Part shown: piece by piece, positions 7,838 through 17,581 of the stretch
Numbering within the stretch: position 1 is the stretch's first letter
Layout: every line of letters begins with the position of its first letter
Source of the DNA: Acholeplasma equirhinis
Lineage (GTDB): Bacteria > Bacillota_I > Bacilli_A > Acholeplasmatales > Acholeplasmataceae
Direction of reading: 5' to 3'
Assembly (NCBI RefSeq): GCF_017052655.1
Contig: NZ_JAFIDC010000001.1
Span: 806,001 to 870,000, forward strand
DNA length: 64,000 nucleotides
Notes under the pieces: model-generated
The model's database searches: none
The model's input: the letters and a program-made list of their open reading frames with translations, nothing else
What the model was told of the DNA's origin: nothing
Position numbers and translations under genes: made by a program

Positions 7838-8876
7838 GCTGTCTACCACCTTTTCTTCTGTCTTCTGGAATCTTTTGCCATTTAGATGAACGACCTTTGC
7901 CAAGTGGTTGGATAACCCCTTCATCTTTAAGTCGTTTCAACGTACGATCGATGGTAATTTCAGAGACAGTTGGATGTACTTGTCTGATATCTTCTTTAGA
8001 AAAGATTTCTTTACCGCTTCTAACGGTTGATTCAATGTTATCACTTTTGTTGAGTTTCTTTTCGAAAGAATACTCTCTTGAGAAATCATTTACTTCTTCA
8101 TATGCTTGATACAAGATATCAATAATTAATCTATTTAGACTTTCTGTATTTGGATATCCTGTTTGATAATGATAATTTGCTTGATTGAGTGCCATCTTAT
8201 AGACTTCAAAATTCTTATAGAAGTATTCAAAGAAGGACACATACTTAAAGACTGAAAAGTCTCTAATTAAAAAGGCATATAACCCAAGATATGCAATCTC
8301 TTCATTATGCATATTGAAGAGTTTTGCATTTACAAAATCAATATAAAAGTTTGAAATGAGTTGGGTTAATTCATATAATTTAGTTTTATTCTGTTTATTG
8401 TATTCCATGATAATGGCATCTAAATCTTCTCTTTTATCCTTAGATTTAGCGGTTGCTGTGAAGATTGTGCCATCGTTCTTTTTCTCTTTACTCTCAAACT
8501 TAATGGTTTCGTAGTTTTTAGATAAGGCTTTTGCTAGGTTATCAAACTCATTTGTAAAAAGTTCAAATTGATCAGGGTGCTTTTGTATGGAAGTTAACGC
8601 ACCCTTAATATTAAGTAAAAATGTTTCTTTTTTATTTTTAGCCATTAACTTCTTTTTTGATAAAAGTTTTAATCTGGCATCTGTTAAACCAATGTCCATA
8701 AGTTTACCAAAATAGTAAACATTTTTCTCAATGGTTTTCTTTAAGAAAACATCTTTGTCTCTTTCAAAGAGTTCATCATAATAAAATGATTTACCTTTAG
8801 CTTCGTACACCTTTAGTAACAACAGTAAAGTTTCTGTTGTTACTAAAAGACGTGACATATTAGATAAAGCTTTCAT
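7812..8876 (-). CDS. Fic-like helical protein with C-terminal winged helix; catalytic motif absent
   Basis: The 354-residue soluble protein ends in a winged helix (about residues 285-337: KEDIRQVHPTVSEITIDRTLKRLKDEGVIQPLGKGRSSKW). Residues 200-265 resemble the region after the active site in Fic AMP-transferases (FFEYFYKNFEVYKMAL…), and many Fic proteins end with the same kind of winged helix. However, no HPFxxGNGR motif is present, so it would not be an active AMPylator. The Fic relationship is by eye and uncertain; the winged helix is firmer. Shine-Dalgarno GAGGT precedes ATG 8876. It follows the nucleoside kinase gene by 10 bases and overlaps the SDR start. Confidence 0.6.
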   Translation of the reverse strand: MKALSNMSRLLVTTETLLLLLKVYEAKGKSFYYDELFERDKDVFLKKTIEKNVYYFGKLMDIGLTDARLKLLSKKKLMAKNKKETFLLNIKGALTSIQKHPDQFELFTNEFDNLAKALSKNYETIKFESKEKKNDGTIFTATAKSKDKREDLDAIIMEYNKQNKTKLYELTQLISNFYIDFVNAKLFNMHNEEIAYLGLYAFLIRDFSVFKYVSFFEYFYKNFEVYKMALNQANYHYQTGYPNTESLNRLIIDILYQAYEEVNDFSREYSFEKKLNKSDNIESTVRSGKEIFSKEDIRQVHPTVSEITIDRTLKRLKDEGVIQPLGKGRSSKWQKIPEDRRKGGRQLDIFQFTD

Positions 8877-8886
8877 CTAATACCTC

Positions 8887-10476
8887 TTAATCATGGAATG
8901 GAGAACCACCAATGAATTCAAGTAAGAGGGAGTTAGAGGGAATTAATTTTTCGTCAATATCCTTGAAGTATTTCAAGAATTTAACTAAACGGTTAGCAGT
9001 AATAAAGTGTTTATGTGAACGATCGATTTGTGATAAATGTGGAATTGCATATTTCTTTAATACAAGTAACTCATAAGATAACTCTGAATTAAATACGTAG
9101 TTTACACCTTCTTGGTTTGGATAAATCCAGCGGAATTCACCACGTCTAACAGATGGCCACATTTCGATTGTCATATCTGCAGGTGTTGAACGATATTTTT
9201 GGTCACGAACCATTCTTCTTAATAGACGTAAATCTGTTAATGAAATTGGGTTGTGTTCATCAATATGGATTTGAGTTTGCGGTGCAATAAAAATCTTGAA
9301 TTTTTGATGTGAAGGAATAAGGGTTGTTAATCTGTCGTTTAAGGCATGGATACCTTCAATTAAAATTGGAGAATTTTTCTCTAATTTAATTTTTGGACCT
9401 TCCACACGTTTACCAAGTTTAAAGTCAAAGTGTGGTAATGAAACTTCTTTACCTTGAACAAGGGAGGCCATATCACGATTGAAACGATCGATATCAAGTG
9501 CTTCAACATGTTCTAAGTCTGGTTTTCCATCACTATCTTTTGGAGCTTCTGTTTTAGGTTTATAGTAGTCATCCATTGAAATCATCTTTGGTTTGATACC
9601 TTTTGCCATTAACTCAATACGTAAACGGTTAGTAAAGGTAGTTTTACCAGATGATGAAGGACCAGCAACTGCAATTAATTTAATATCATCGATTTGTGCT
9701 GCGATTAAATTACCAAGTTCAGCAAGTTGATCATTATGTTTTGTTTCACAAAGGTTAACAAAATCAACTTCAGCATCTCTTGTTTCAACATGTTTGTTAA
9801 TATTGGCAATCGTATCTCCACCAATGATTTTGCCCCATTTGTATGCTTCTTTTAATGTTTTACCAAATGTAACTTGATCAACAAATTCTGGAAGTTTACC
9901 TTGAAGTTCTGCTCTTGGATAGAAGATTAAGAATCCTGGTGCATAGAATTTAGTGTCAAAAATTGTAAGTAGCGACGTATTCGGTAACATATATGAGAAC
10001 ATATAGTTTACATAATTACCTGCTTGATACAAGTTAACTTGATCTTCTTGACGTAATTTTAATGTTTCAATTTTATCTAAGTAGCCATAGTTTGTATAAA
10101 TTTTAGTTGCTTCTTGTTTAGAAACAGACAAACGTTTGATTGTTAATTTTTCAGAAACAATCTTTTTTACTTCTTGAACAATCTTCTCATAAAGTTCATC
10201 TGTGACATCACCATTGGTTATTGTTGCAAGAATTGAACGAGAAACTGAATAAGAGAATCTAATCTTTAATGAAGGATTGATTCTATAAGTTGCCATTGCG
10301 AAGACATAACGCAGTGTAGCTTCATAAATACGCATCCCGTCATGTGTATCTAAACCTAAGAATTCGACTTCAGCGTCGTCACTCATTAGGTAAGATAATT
10401 CACGGATACGTCCGTTAACTGCTGCACATACTGCATCAGTTTTACCAAGTTTAGCTGCAATTTGCTCTAAACTCAT
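8887..10476 (-). CDS. Nucleoside (uridine-type) kinase with N-terminal TGS/ThrRS-like domain; start frameshifted
   Basis: This is a cytosolic P-loop kinase of the uridine kinase/phosphoribulokinase type, with Walker A GPSSSGKTTF near residue 274 and MDDYYKP downstream. It is fused behind a TGS domain and an SAD-like domain related to threonyl-tRNA synthetase, an architecture known from clostridial-type putative nucleoside kinases. The continuous frame begins at ATG 10476 (529 aa), but the first TGS strand is encoded upstream in another frame, at 10473-10520, with its own strong ribosome binding site. One extra A in the A6 run would join the two. It lies between parC and the Fic-like gene. The exact phosphate acceptor is not known; uridine is inferred. 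Confidence 0.82.
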   Translation of the reverse strand: MSLEQIAAKLGKTDAVCAAVNGRIRELSYLMSDDAEVEFLGLDTHDGMRIYEATLRYVFAMATYRINPSLKIRFSYSVSRSILATITNGDVTDELYEKIVQEVKKIVSEKLTIKRLSVSKQEATKIYTNYGYLDKIETLKLRQEDQVNLYQAGNYVNYMFSYMLPNTSLLTIFDTKFYAPGFLIFYPRAELQGKLPEFVDQVTFGKTLKEAYKWGKIIGGDTIANINKHVETRDAEVDFVNLCETKHNDQLAELGNLIAAQIDDIKLIAVAGPSSSGKTTFTNRLRIELMAKGIKPKMISMDDYYKPKTEAPKDSDGKPDLEHVEALDIDRFNRDMASLVQGKEVSLPHFDFKLGKRVEGPKIKLEKNSPILIEGIHALNDRLTTLIPSHQKFKIFIAPQTQIHIDEHNPISLTDLRLLRRMVRDQKYRSTPADMTIEMWPSVRRGEFRWIYPNQEGVNYVFNSELSYELLVLKKYAIPHLSQIDRSHKHFITANRLVKFLKYFKDIDEKLIPSNSLLLEFIGGSPFHD

Positions 10477-10520
10477 ATTTTTTCAAAAGTAAGTTCCTTT
10501 GAATCAATCGTTAGTTTCAT
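10473..10520 (-). other. 15-codon leader frame encoding the missing first strand of the nucleoside kinase
   Basis: ATG 10520 has an excellent Shine-Dalgarno (AAAGGAG, seven bases upstream) and reads MKLTIDSKELTFEKI before a TGA that overlaps the ATG of the kinase frame (ATGA). The peptide is exactly the first beta-strands expected of a TGS domain, which otherwise would be missing. At the A6 run (GAAAAAATATGA) a -1 slip, or one added A, gives …TFEKNMSLEQIAAKL, a complete TGS start. It could be a true mutation, a sequencing error, or real slippage. Confidence 0.75.
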
Positions 10521-10531
10521 ATTTATCTCCT

Positions 10532-13105
10532 TTATTCCTCTTCATCGAATAAATCTAATCTACTTAAGCGAATTTGTTTGTTATTTTTGGTCATGATCGC
10601 TTCTTCAATGACCTTAGCTTCTTGTTCTGGTTTAGAAACTTTTTTCTTTTCTACAACAACAACTTCTTCTTCATAAGATGATTTATCAATTTCCATGAAG
10701 TAACCATCGTCAATCATCTTTTTACCAAATTTATTTGGTGAATATTTGACTTCAGAGAGTGGCATATAGACTGCTTCTTTGGTGCCAACAAGACGAATAT
10801 TTACATCTTCTTTTTGTTGTGCTTTTGAAAGTCGTGCACCAGAAACAATTAAATGTGGTAAAGTCTTTTGACGTTCTAAGATAATAATGCCTCTACGTCC
10901 TCTTGCATATTTAGAAACTTCAGAAACTGAATCTTTAACAATATGCCCACGGCTTGTTAAGAAATAGAAATCATCGTTACTTCTTGCATAGAATGCAACT
11001 GCAAGTTCATCATCTTCTGCAAGCGACATCGATTTAACACCACCTGCTTGAAGTCCATATAGTGGAAGTTCTTCAGTTTCAAATCGAAGACCATACCCTT
11101 TTTTAGAAAGTGCAATAATATTTTCTTTTAGAGTGATATCAACACTTCTGACCTCATCACCTGGTGCAAGTTTCATAGCACGCAGTGATTTGTTATAGCG
11201 GGTAACTTCAAATTCAGTTAGGTTAACTTGTTTCATTTGACCAAATTTGGTTGCCATTAAAATCTTTTCGTCTGTCTTGAAGTTAGATACTGCAAGCACT
11301 TTAACTAAAACTTCATTCTTTTCAATTGGAACAATATTATTAATATAAACCCCTAAATCTTTCCATTTTTGCTCATCGATTTTATAGACAGGTAAGAAAA
11401 TGTATTGACCTAAATTAGTAAAGATTAAAAGTGTATCCAATGTGTTAACTTCTTTTAAGAAGATAAAAGCATCATTTTCTTTTAAGCCAGGTTCTGGTGT
11501 TGCTTGATAACTACGTAAGGATGCACGTTTAACATAACCATCCTTCGTAATACCAACCATCGTATTTTCATCACTGATTAAATCTCTATGATCAATCTTA
11601 ATTGTTTCAATTTCGTCTTCAATTAATGATTTACGATCATCACCTAAAACTGCATGTACTTCAAGTAATTCAGATTTAATCGTCTTCATTAAAATCTTTT
11701 CATTTGAAAGGATTTGGTTTAACTTTTCCATTTCAAATGTTAAGTTTTGTTGTTCATCACGTAATGCTTGGATATCGGTTGTTGATAAGCGGTAAAGTTG
11801 TAACATAACGATCGCTTCTGCTTGAAGTTCTGAGAAACTAAATTTATTTTGAATATTTAATTTAGCATCCGCTTTATTTTGAGATTCACGGATTGTTTTA
11901 ATGACTTCTTCAACAATTGATGTCATTTTAATTAATCCATCAACGATATGGAATCTCTTTTGAGCTTTTTCAAGTTCAAAGTTAGAACGGTTTGTAATTA
12001 CTTCTTTTTGGTGTTCAATATACGTTTTTAATAGTTCTCTTGCACCAACTAAAACAGGTCTGTGATTTAAAATTGCAACCATGTTATAGTTAAAAGCAAT
12101 TTGTAAATCCGAGTTTTTGTAAAGATAGTTTAGGATAAAGCCTGAATCTGCACCTTTCTTAAGGTCAATTGCAATTCTTAACCCTTCTTGGTCTGATTCA
12201 TCACGGATTTCTAAAATATCATCAATGTTATTATTCACACGTAAGGTATCAATTGTTCTTACAAGTTCAGCTTTATTCACTTCATAAGGAATTTCTGTGA
12301 CAACAATGCGATCTTGTGATTTAGAAATTTCTTCAATAAATGTTTTAGAACGGATAATGACTTTACCTGCACCGGTTGTTAGTGCTTGCTTAATACCATC
12401 TTTACCTTGGACAATACCTCCTGTTGGAAAGTCTGGTCCCTTAATGTAATGAAGTATATCATCATCTGATAAATCAGGATTTTCAATCAGTGCAATCGTT
12501 GCATCAATGACTTCTCTTAAGTTATGTGGTGGAATCTTTGTTGCATAACCTGCTGAAATCCCCATTGCACCATTAACTAAAAGGTTAGGAAATTTTGCAG
12601 GTAAAACTGTTGGTTCTTGTTCTTCATCATCAAAGTTTGGAACAAAATTAACCGTTCTTTTATCAATATCTTTTAATAAATATTCAGCTTCTTTTGATAA
12701 ACGTGCTTCGGTATAACGCATTGCAGCTGGTGAGTCACCATCAATCGAACCGTTATTACCATGCATATCGACTAAAGGTAATCTCATTTTAAAGTCTTGT
12801 GACATACGAACGAGTGCTTCATAAATTGATGAGTCACCATGTGGGTGATATTTACCCATAACTTCACCAGCAATACGTGCTGATTTTTTATATGGTTTGT
12901 TATATGCAAGTCCCATTTCACCCATCGCATATAAAATACGACGTTGTACAGGTTTTAAACCGTCTCTTGCATCTGGTAAGGCTCTATCTTGGATGATATA
13001 TTTAGAATAACGTGCAAAACGACTTGAGACAACGTCTTCAAGTAACATTTTTTCAACACGTTCATTCACAAACTTATTTACTTGTTCAATTACTTTTTTA
13101 CTCAT
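10532..13105 (-). CDS. parC: DNA topoisomerase IV subunit A
   Basis: This is the DNA-breaking subunit of topoisomerase IV, which decatenates daughter chromosomes with ParE. The breakage-reunion domain holds the catalytic Tyr131 ([11 protein letters not shown]) and the quinolone-resistance region [10 protein letters not shown] (88-96). The C-terminal beta-pinwheel (from about residue 490) has only a degenerate GyrA box (ARGRRGIII), which favours ParC over GyrA. The 857-residue length fits. It overlaps parE by four bases (ATGA) in the usual Firmicute parE-parC order and is followed after 11 bases by the nucleoside kinase leader. Confidence 0.93.
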   Translation of the reverse strand: MSKKVIEQVNKFVNERVEKMLLEDVVSSRFARYSKYIIQDRALPDARDGLKPVQRRILYAMGEMGLAYNKPYKKSARIAGEVMGKYHPHGDSSIYEALVRMSQDFKMRLPLVDMHGNNGSIDGDSPAAMRYTEARLSKEAEYLLKDIDKRTVNFVPNFDDEEQEPTVLPAKFPNLLVNGAMGISAGYATKIPPHNLREVIDATIALIENPDLSDDDILHYIKGPDFPTGGIVQGKDGIKQALTTGAGKVIIRSKTFIEEISKSQDRIVVTEIPYEVNKAELVRTIDTLRVNNNIDDILEIRDESDQEGLRIAIDLKKGADSGFILNYLYKNSDLQIAFNYNMVAILNHRPVLVGARELLKTYIEHQKEVITNRSNFELEKAQKRFHIVDGLIKMTSIVEEVIKTIRESQNKADAKLNIQNKFSFSELQAEAIVMLQLYRLSTTDIQALRDEQQNLTFEMEKLNQILSNEKILMKTIKSELLEVHAVLGDDRKSLIEDEIETIKIDHRDLISDENTMVGITKDGYVKRASLRSYQATPEPGLKENDAFIFLKEVNTLDTLLIFTNLGQYIFLPVYKIDEQKWKDLGVYINNIVPIEKNEVLVKVLAVSNFKTDEKILMATKFGQMKQVNLTEFEVTRYNKSLRAMKLAPGDEVRSVDITLKENIIALSKKGYGLRFETEELPLYGLQAGGVKSMSLAEDDELAVAFYARSNDDFYFLTSRGHIVKDSVSEVSKYARGRRGIIILERQKTLPHLIVSGARLSKAQQKEDVNIRLVGTKEAVYMPLSEVKYSPNKFGKKMIDDGYFMEIDKSSYEEEVVVVEKKKVSKPEQEAKVIEEAIMTKNNKQIRLSRLDLFDEEE

Positions 13106-15057
13106 CTAGACTTACCTTCTATGTCAAAATCATCTGTAATTTCAAAATCAACGTTTCTTTCAATCCATTCACGACGTGGTAATACTTGATCACCCATTAA
13201 AACAGTGATGTGTTTATCAGAGACTCCAAAGTCATCAATTGTTACTTGAATTAAAGTTCTAGTTTCAGGATTCATTGTTGTATCCCAAAGTTGAGATGCG
13301 TTCATTTCTCCTAAACCTTTATAACGTTGAATATTGTAAGACCCTTCAGAATCTTCTACAATCTTTTTAAGTTCTTCATCGCTCCAAGCATAAATAACTT
13401 CTTCTTTCTTTGAGCGTTTTCTTGAAATTTTATATAAAGGTGGTTGCGCAATATAAAGTCTACCATCTTCAATTAAAGGTCTCATGTATCTAAAGAAGAA
13501 CGTTAAAAGTAAGACTTGAATATGGGCACCGTCATCATCCGCGTCGGTCATGATAATAACTTTTTTATAGTTACATTTTGAAACATCAAAATCAAGTCCA
13601 AAATCCGCACCAATGGTGTAGATGATCGTTGAAATTTCTTCATTTTTTAAAATTGTTTCTGTATTTGTTTTTTCAGTATTGATGACTTTACCACGTAAAG
13701 GTAAAATTGCTTGGAAAGCACGATTACGACCTTGTTTAGCAGATCCACCTGCTGAGTCACCTTCGACTAAGAAAAGTTCATTTATGTTCTTATCTTTACC
13801 TTGAGCAGGTGTCAACTTCCCAGAAAGAATAACTTCCTTTTTATTTCTCTTTTTACCAGCTCTTGCATCTTCGCGTGCTTTTCTGGCTGCTTCTCTTGCT
13901 TTACTTGCTGCAACAGCTTTACCAATGATTTTTGATGCAATATCTCTGTTTTCTTCAAGGTATGTATTGAATTTTTCGTAGAATACGGATTCTGTTGCAT
14001 TTCTTGCATCAGGTGTTCCAAGTTTACCTTTAGTTTGTCCTTCAAACTCTAAAATATTTTCAGGTACTCTTAAAGAAATGATTGCTGTTAAGCCTTCACG
14101 AATATCCACACCATCTAAATTTTCGTCTTTATCTTTGATTAATGCATATTTTCTAGCATAATCATTCACAACTTTGGTTAATGCACTCTTAAATCCAACT
14201 TCATGTGTACCACCGTCTTTAGTTCTGACGTTGTTAACAAATGAGATAATTTCTTCTTGATAACTATCTGTGTATTGGAGTGCAACTTCAACTTCAATTT
14301 CTGAGCTTTTACTTGCTTTAAAAACACCTTCTACTGCTTTGACTTCATGGACTGCTGTTCTTGACTTGTTTAAAAGTTCAACATAAGCTCTAATCCCGTC
14401 ATCATATTTGAAAGTTTCTTTAATGTTTTTTCTTTGGTCGTTTAAGTTAATTTTTAAACCTTTAATTAAGAATGCTGATTCTCTTAAACGTTCTTTGATT
14501 GTGTCGTAGTTATAAAGTGTTGTTGAAAATATTTGCGGATCTGGTTTAAACCATACAGTTGTACCAGTCTTCTTTGAATCACCAATGCGTTCAAGTGGAT
14601 AAATTTTCTTACCACCATCTTCATAACGTTGTCTAAAAACTCCACCGTCTTTATATACAGTGACTTCAAGTGCACTTGATAATGCATTTACAACCGATGA
14701 ACCAACACCGTGTAACCCCCCTGCAACTTTATATCCACCTTCAGTGCCGAATTTACCACCAGCGTGTAAAACGGTAAAAATGACTTGAGTTGTCGGTACA
14801 CCAGATTCATGCATTTTATATGGCATACCACGTCCATTGTCAATAACTTCAATCGAATTATCTTGTTTAATGTTGACTGTAATTTCGTCACCAAATCCAG
14901 CCAAAACCTCATCCATCGCATTATCTACGATTTCCCAGACTAAATGATGCAACCCTCTGTGATCGGTTGAACCAATGTACATTCCAGGACGTTTTCTAAC
15001 TGCTTCTAATCCCTCTAATATTTGGATTGATTTCTCATCGTAATTTTTCTGTGCCAT
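13102..15057 (-). CDS. parE: DNA topoisomerase IV subunit B
   Basis: This is the ATPase subunit of topoisomerase IV. The GHKL ATP-binding features are clear: EIVDNAMDE near residue 42, DNGRGMP near 72, and [15 protein letters not shown] near 112. The transducer domain follows, then the TOPRIM domain with [15 protein letters not shown] and the metal-binding DADDDG. The 651-residue length is normal. It is the first gene of a long operon with a good promoter 29-57 bases upstream. A gyrase B identity is possible in principle, but the linked parC supports ParE. Confidence 0.93.
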   Translation of the reverse strand: MAQKNYDEKSIQILEGLEAVRKRPGMYIGSTDHRGLHHLVWEIVDNAMDEVLAGFGDEITVNIKQDNSIEVIDNGRGMPYKMHESGVPTTQVIFTVLHAGGKFGTEGGYKVAGGLHGVGSSVVNALSSALEVTVYKDGGVFRQRYEDGGKKIYPLERIGDSKKTGTTVWFKPDPQIFSTTLYNYDTIKERLRESAFLIKGLKINLNDQRKNIKETFKYDDGIRAYVELLNKSRTAVHEVKAVEGVFKASKSSEIEVEVALQYTDSYQEEIISFVNNVRTKDGGTHEVGFKSALTKVVNDYARKYALIKDKDENLDGVDIREGLTAIISLRVPENILEFEGQTKGKLGTPDARNATESVFYEKFNTYLEENRDIASKIIGKAVAASKAREAARKAREDARAGKKRNKKEVILSGKLTPAQGKDKNINELFLVEGDSAGGSAKQGRNRAFQAILPLRGKVINTEKTNTETILKNEEISTIIYTIGADFGLDFDVSKCNYKKVIIMTDADDDGAHIQVLLLTFFFRYMRPLIEDGRLYIAQPPLYKISRKRSKKEEVIYAWSDEELKKIVEDSEGSYNIQRYKGLGEMNASQLWDTTMNPETRTLIQVTIDDFGVSDKHITVLMGDQVLPRREWIERNVDFEITDDFDIEGKSR

Positions 15058-15085
15058 GAATTACCTCGTCTGCTAATTTATATCT

Positions 15086-15114
15086 ATTATACAATAAAAA
15101 AGATAATCATTCAA
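15086..15114 (-). promoter_or_regulatory. Promoter of the parE-parC operon
   Basis: On the minus strand -35 TTGAAT (15109-15114) and -10 TATAAT (15086-15091) are separated by 17 bases. The -35 lies within the loop and arm of the upstream terminator, so the two units are packed tightly. Confidence 0.8.
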
Positions 15115-15130
15115 AAAGAATTGATTATCT
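15095..15130 (-). terminator. Terminator of the HPr-to-aldo/keto reductase operon
   Basis: On the minus strand AGATAATCA (15122-15130) pairs with TGATTATCT (15101-15109) across a 12-base loop, followed by a run of Ts. It lies 13 bases after the reductase stop. Confidence 0.85.
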
Positions 15131-15142
15131 TTATTTAACTTT

Positions 15143-15982
15143 TTACTCTGTAAAATTGTTGTTGTCTGGATCTGAATAAACACGTAATGCACGGTTTAAT
15201 TGACTCAATTTTTCTAGGTCTTTTGCACTTAAAGCTAAGCGTTGTCCATTAAAGTTTTCTTCTAATCTTTCATAGTGAACACTCTTTGGTATCATTACAA
15301 TATCACGAGATAATCCCCATGCAATAATGACTTGTGCAACAGTTGCGTTATAGTGTGATGCAATCTCATTTAACACATCAATTGTTGGTGATTCAAATAC
15401 TTTACCCTTAGCAAACGGACCGTATGAAGTCATCTGAATGTTATGTGCTTTTAAATACTCTAACATTGCATTTTGTTGTAAGAGCGGATGACATTCAATT
15501 TGATTCACCATTGGTTTTACTTTTGCTGTTTTTAAAAGTTCATTTAAGTGATGTTTTTGGAAATTAGATACGCCAATTGCACGAAATTTACCTTGTTGAT
15601 AATAGTCTTCAAAGATACTCCAAACTAGTGCATTCATTTCATATTTTTGATTTGGCCAGTGCATTAATAATAAATCAACATAACCAATGTTTAATCGGTT
15701 TAAAGAACCGTCGATATCTGCTTTGATCTTTGAAACATCACCTTGATATTGTTTAACAACTTTGGTTGTAACAAAGATTTCTTCGCGTGGTATTTTTGAG
15801 TCTCTGATTGCTCGACCAACATCTTCTTCATTTTGATACATCATTGCAGTATCAATATGTCTATAGCCAATCTTTAAAGCATTTAAAACAGTTTCATAAG
15901 TAGACTCTCCTGCTTCTACTTTGAACGTACCAAGACCAAAGGCTGGCATTTTTACACCATTTGATAGTGTATAAGTTTTCAC
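15143..15982 (-). CDS. Aldo/keto reductase
   Basis: This is an NADPH-dependent carbonyl reductase of the small 279-residue bacterial type (2,5-diketo-gluconate reductase-like). The catalytic tetrad is visible: Asp and Tyr in HIDTAMMYQNE (about residue 45), Lys in TTKVVKQ (about 78), and His in LLMHWPNQ (about 112). The phosphate-binding IPKSVHYERLEEN lies near residue 240. The start is GTG at 15982, directly abutting the stop of the M42 peptidase gene, with AAAGGAG upstream. It is the last gene of its operon. The physiological substrate cannot be told from sequence. Confidence 0.92.
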   Translation of the reverse strand: MKTYTLSNGVKMPAFGLGTFKVEAGESTYETVLNALKIGYRHIDTAMMYQNEEDVGRAIRDSKIPREEIFVTTKVVKQYQGDVSKIKADIDGSLNRLNIGYVDLLLMHWPNQKYEMNALVWSIFEDYYQQGKFRAIGVSNFQKHHLNELLKTAKVKPMVNQIECHPLLQQNAMLEYLKAHNIQMTSYGPFAKGKVFESPTIDVLNEIASHYNATVAQVIIAWGLSRDIVMIPKSVHYERLEENFNGQRLALSAKDLEKLSQLNRALRVYSDPDNNNFTE

Positions 15983-17041
15983 TTACATCAGCTCCTTTAA
16001 TTCTTTTATTTTTTCTCCTGTTAAATCTTTAAGTAATGCAAATAACATTTGTCTTGCTTGATCTAAATCAAAATAATCAGCCATTGCAACACTTGCATGA
16101 ATGTATCTTGCAGGAAGTCCAATTGTTGTTGCAATCACACCTTCATGCATATCAATTGCTTTCGCTGCATCGGTTCCACCCATTGAAACGTATGCTTGAT
16201 ATTTGATTTGATGTTTGTTTGCTAAATCTTCAATATAGTTTCTAAGTGGGAATAACATGATATTTTTAGGATCATAAATTCGAAGTAAGAAACCTTCACC
16301 TAATTTACCAATTGCATCCTTTTGATGAATATCATTCAAAGGTGAAGCATCAAGGGCAATAAACATATCCGGCATGAAAAGGTTTGTTGCAGTTTCTGCA
16401 CCACGTAATCCAACTTCTTCTTGTACAGTTGCGCCAATTGCAACATTAAATGGTAGTTCAATATTTGCAAATTTCTCAATTGCTTCTAATGCTAATCCGC
16501 AACCATATCGATTATCAATTGCCTTAGCAATAAATCGTTGACCATTTACTGTATCTATGTATGGTGTATCATATAAAACCATATCTCCGATTGAAACACC
16601 ATATGAGAGTGTTTCTTCTTTTGATGATGTTCCTAAATCAACGAGTAATGCTGAAATTTCAATTTGATTCTTTTCTTTCAAATGTGGTGGAATCGCACCG
16701 ATTACACCAGGTAATTTCTTACCATCTTTTGTATAAACATACATTATTTGGGAAATAAAAACTTCACCATTTAATCCACCAATCGGTAAAACTTTAATCG
16801 CACCATTATCTAAGATTTCTTTAACCATTAAACCAACTTCATCCATATGACCTGCAACAAGAACTGTTGGTGCATCTTTTACTTCCGATTTCTTGTATGC
16901 AAAAATACTTCCAAGTTTATCTTGGATGATTTCATATTGAGGATACTTTTCCATGACAGAACGCATGTATTCACGAATTCTTTTTTCATGAGATGAAATG
17001 CCAGGAAGTTCCATTAAGTTTTTATAATGATTGTTCTTCAT
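15983..17041 (-). CDS. M42 family aminopeptidase (glutamyl/cellulase-type FrvX/YsdC)
   Basis: This is a cytosolic two-metal aminopeptidase that trims peptides. Metal ligands and catalytic residues are present in order: GHMDEVG (His, Asp), AIDNRYGCG (Asp), QEEVGLRGAETA (Glu pair), ALDAS (Asp) and the final His in ARYIHASVAMADYFD. The chosen ATG 17041 gives 352 residues, normal for the family; the frame is open 14 codons further but only within the trmB remnant. It overlaps the trmB remnant by 20 bases and abuts the aldo/keto reductase gene. Some M42 members are annotated as endoglucanases, which is considered wrong for this family. Confidence 0.9.
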   Translation of the reverse strand: MKNNHYKNLMELPGISSHEKRIREYMRSVMEKYPQYEIIQDKLGSIFAYKKSEVKDAPTVLVAGHMDEVGLMVKEILDNGAIKVLPIGGLNGEVFISQIMYVYTKDGKKLPGVIGAIPPHLKEKNQIEISALLVDLGTSSKEETLSYGVSIGDMVLYDTPYIDTVNGQRFIAKAIDNRYGCGLALEAIEKFANIELPFNVAIGATVQEEVGLRGAETATNLFMPDMFIALDASPLNDIHQKDAIGKLGEGFLLRIYDPKNIMLFPLRNYIEDLANKHQIKYQAYVSMGGTDAAKAIDMHEGVIATTIGLPARYIHASVAMADYFDLDQARQMLFALLKDLTGEKIKELKELM

Positions 17042-17581
17042 CTTTATATACTGCCACCAATTGATAGATTGGACCAAATTCACGTTTCTTTTCTTCGTAT
17101 TCGGTCATATATTTTGATATTTCTAAATTCCAGTTACATTCTTTAATTTCAAAATTTGCTTCAGCAAAATATGTAAATGAATCATTAAAGAAATCAACAT
17201 GGTCTGTTCTAAACACAATTTTACCATTTTTCTTTAAGAAACTATGGTAAAGCGAAAGTTTAATTGAATAACATCCGCTTTTAATTGACCCATATATTCA
17301 GGTAAATTTTGTGCATCATCTAAAATCACGATTAAGTTTTCAAGTTCCATGATCTCTTTCTTTTGAGCTAAACGATAACACGCATTTTTATCACGTTCTA
17401 CTGCAATAAAAACTTGATCTTTAAAATCATTGGCTAGATTCGTAATAAATTGACCTTTTCCTGATCCAATTTCCATAAAAATTTGTTGACCTACAGGTAC
17501 AACAATTTTTTTTGGTGAAGTTAATACACCAAGTCTCATTAAGTTTTCAACTGTTGCATCTTTAATTTTCTTTTGTCTCAT
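17022..17581 (-). pseudogene. trmB: tRNA (guanine-N7)-methyltransferase remnant, deletion plus frameshift
   Basis: TrmB makes m7G46 in tRNA. Here the N-terminal SAM-binding half (17581 to 17234) contains MEIGSGKGQF and reaches VIQLNF, then runs into a stop. The C-terminal part continues in another frame, first as LSLYHSFLKKNG at about 17255-17220 and then IVFRTDHVDFF… to 17022. Compared with the family, about 19 residues are missing between the two parts, including the catalytic and tRNA-binding motif SDPWPKKRHxKRR. The missing length is not a multiple of three, so it both removes essential residues and shifts the frame. The gene overlaps its neighbours on both sides, as an intact operon member would. 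A sequence or assembly error is possible. Confidence 0.85.

Noticed and set aside
7837-7924. ATG at 7924 as start of the SDR gene
   Set aside because: No Shine-Dalgarno, long overlap with the upstream gene, and the added residues are not part of the SDR fold; TTG 7837 has AGGTGG.
13812-14921. Minus-strand open frames of 67-77 codons within parE
   Set aside because: They run in another frame of the conserved parE gene and have no family resemblance.
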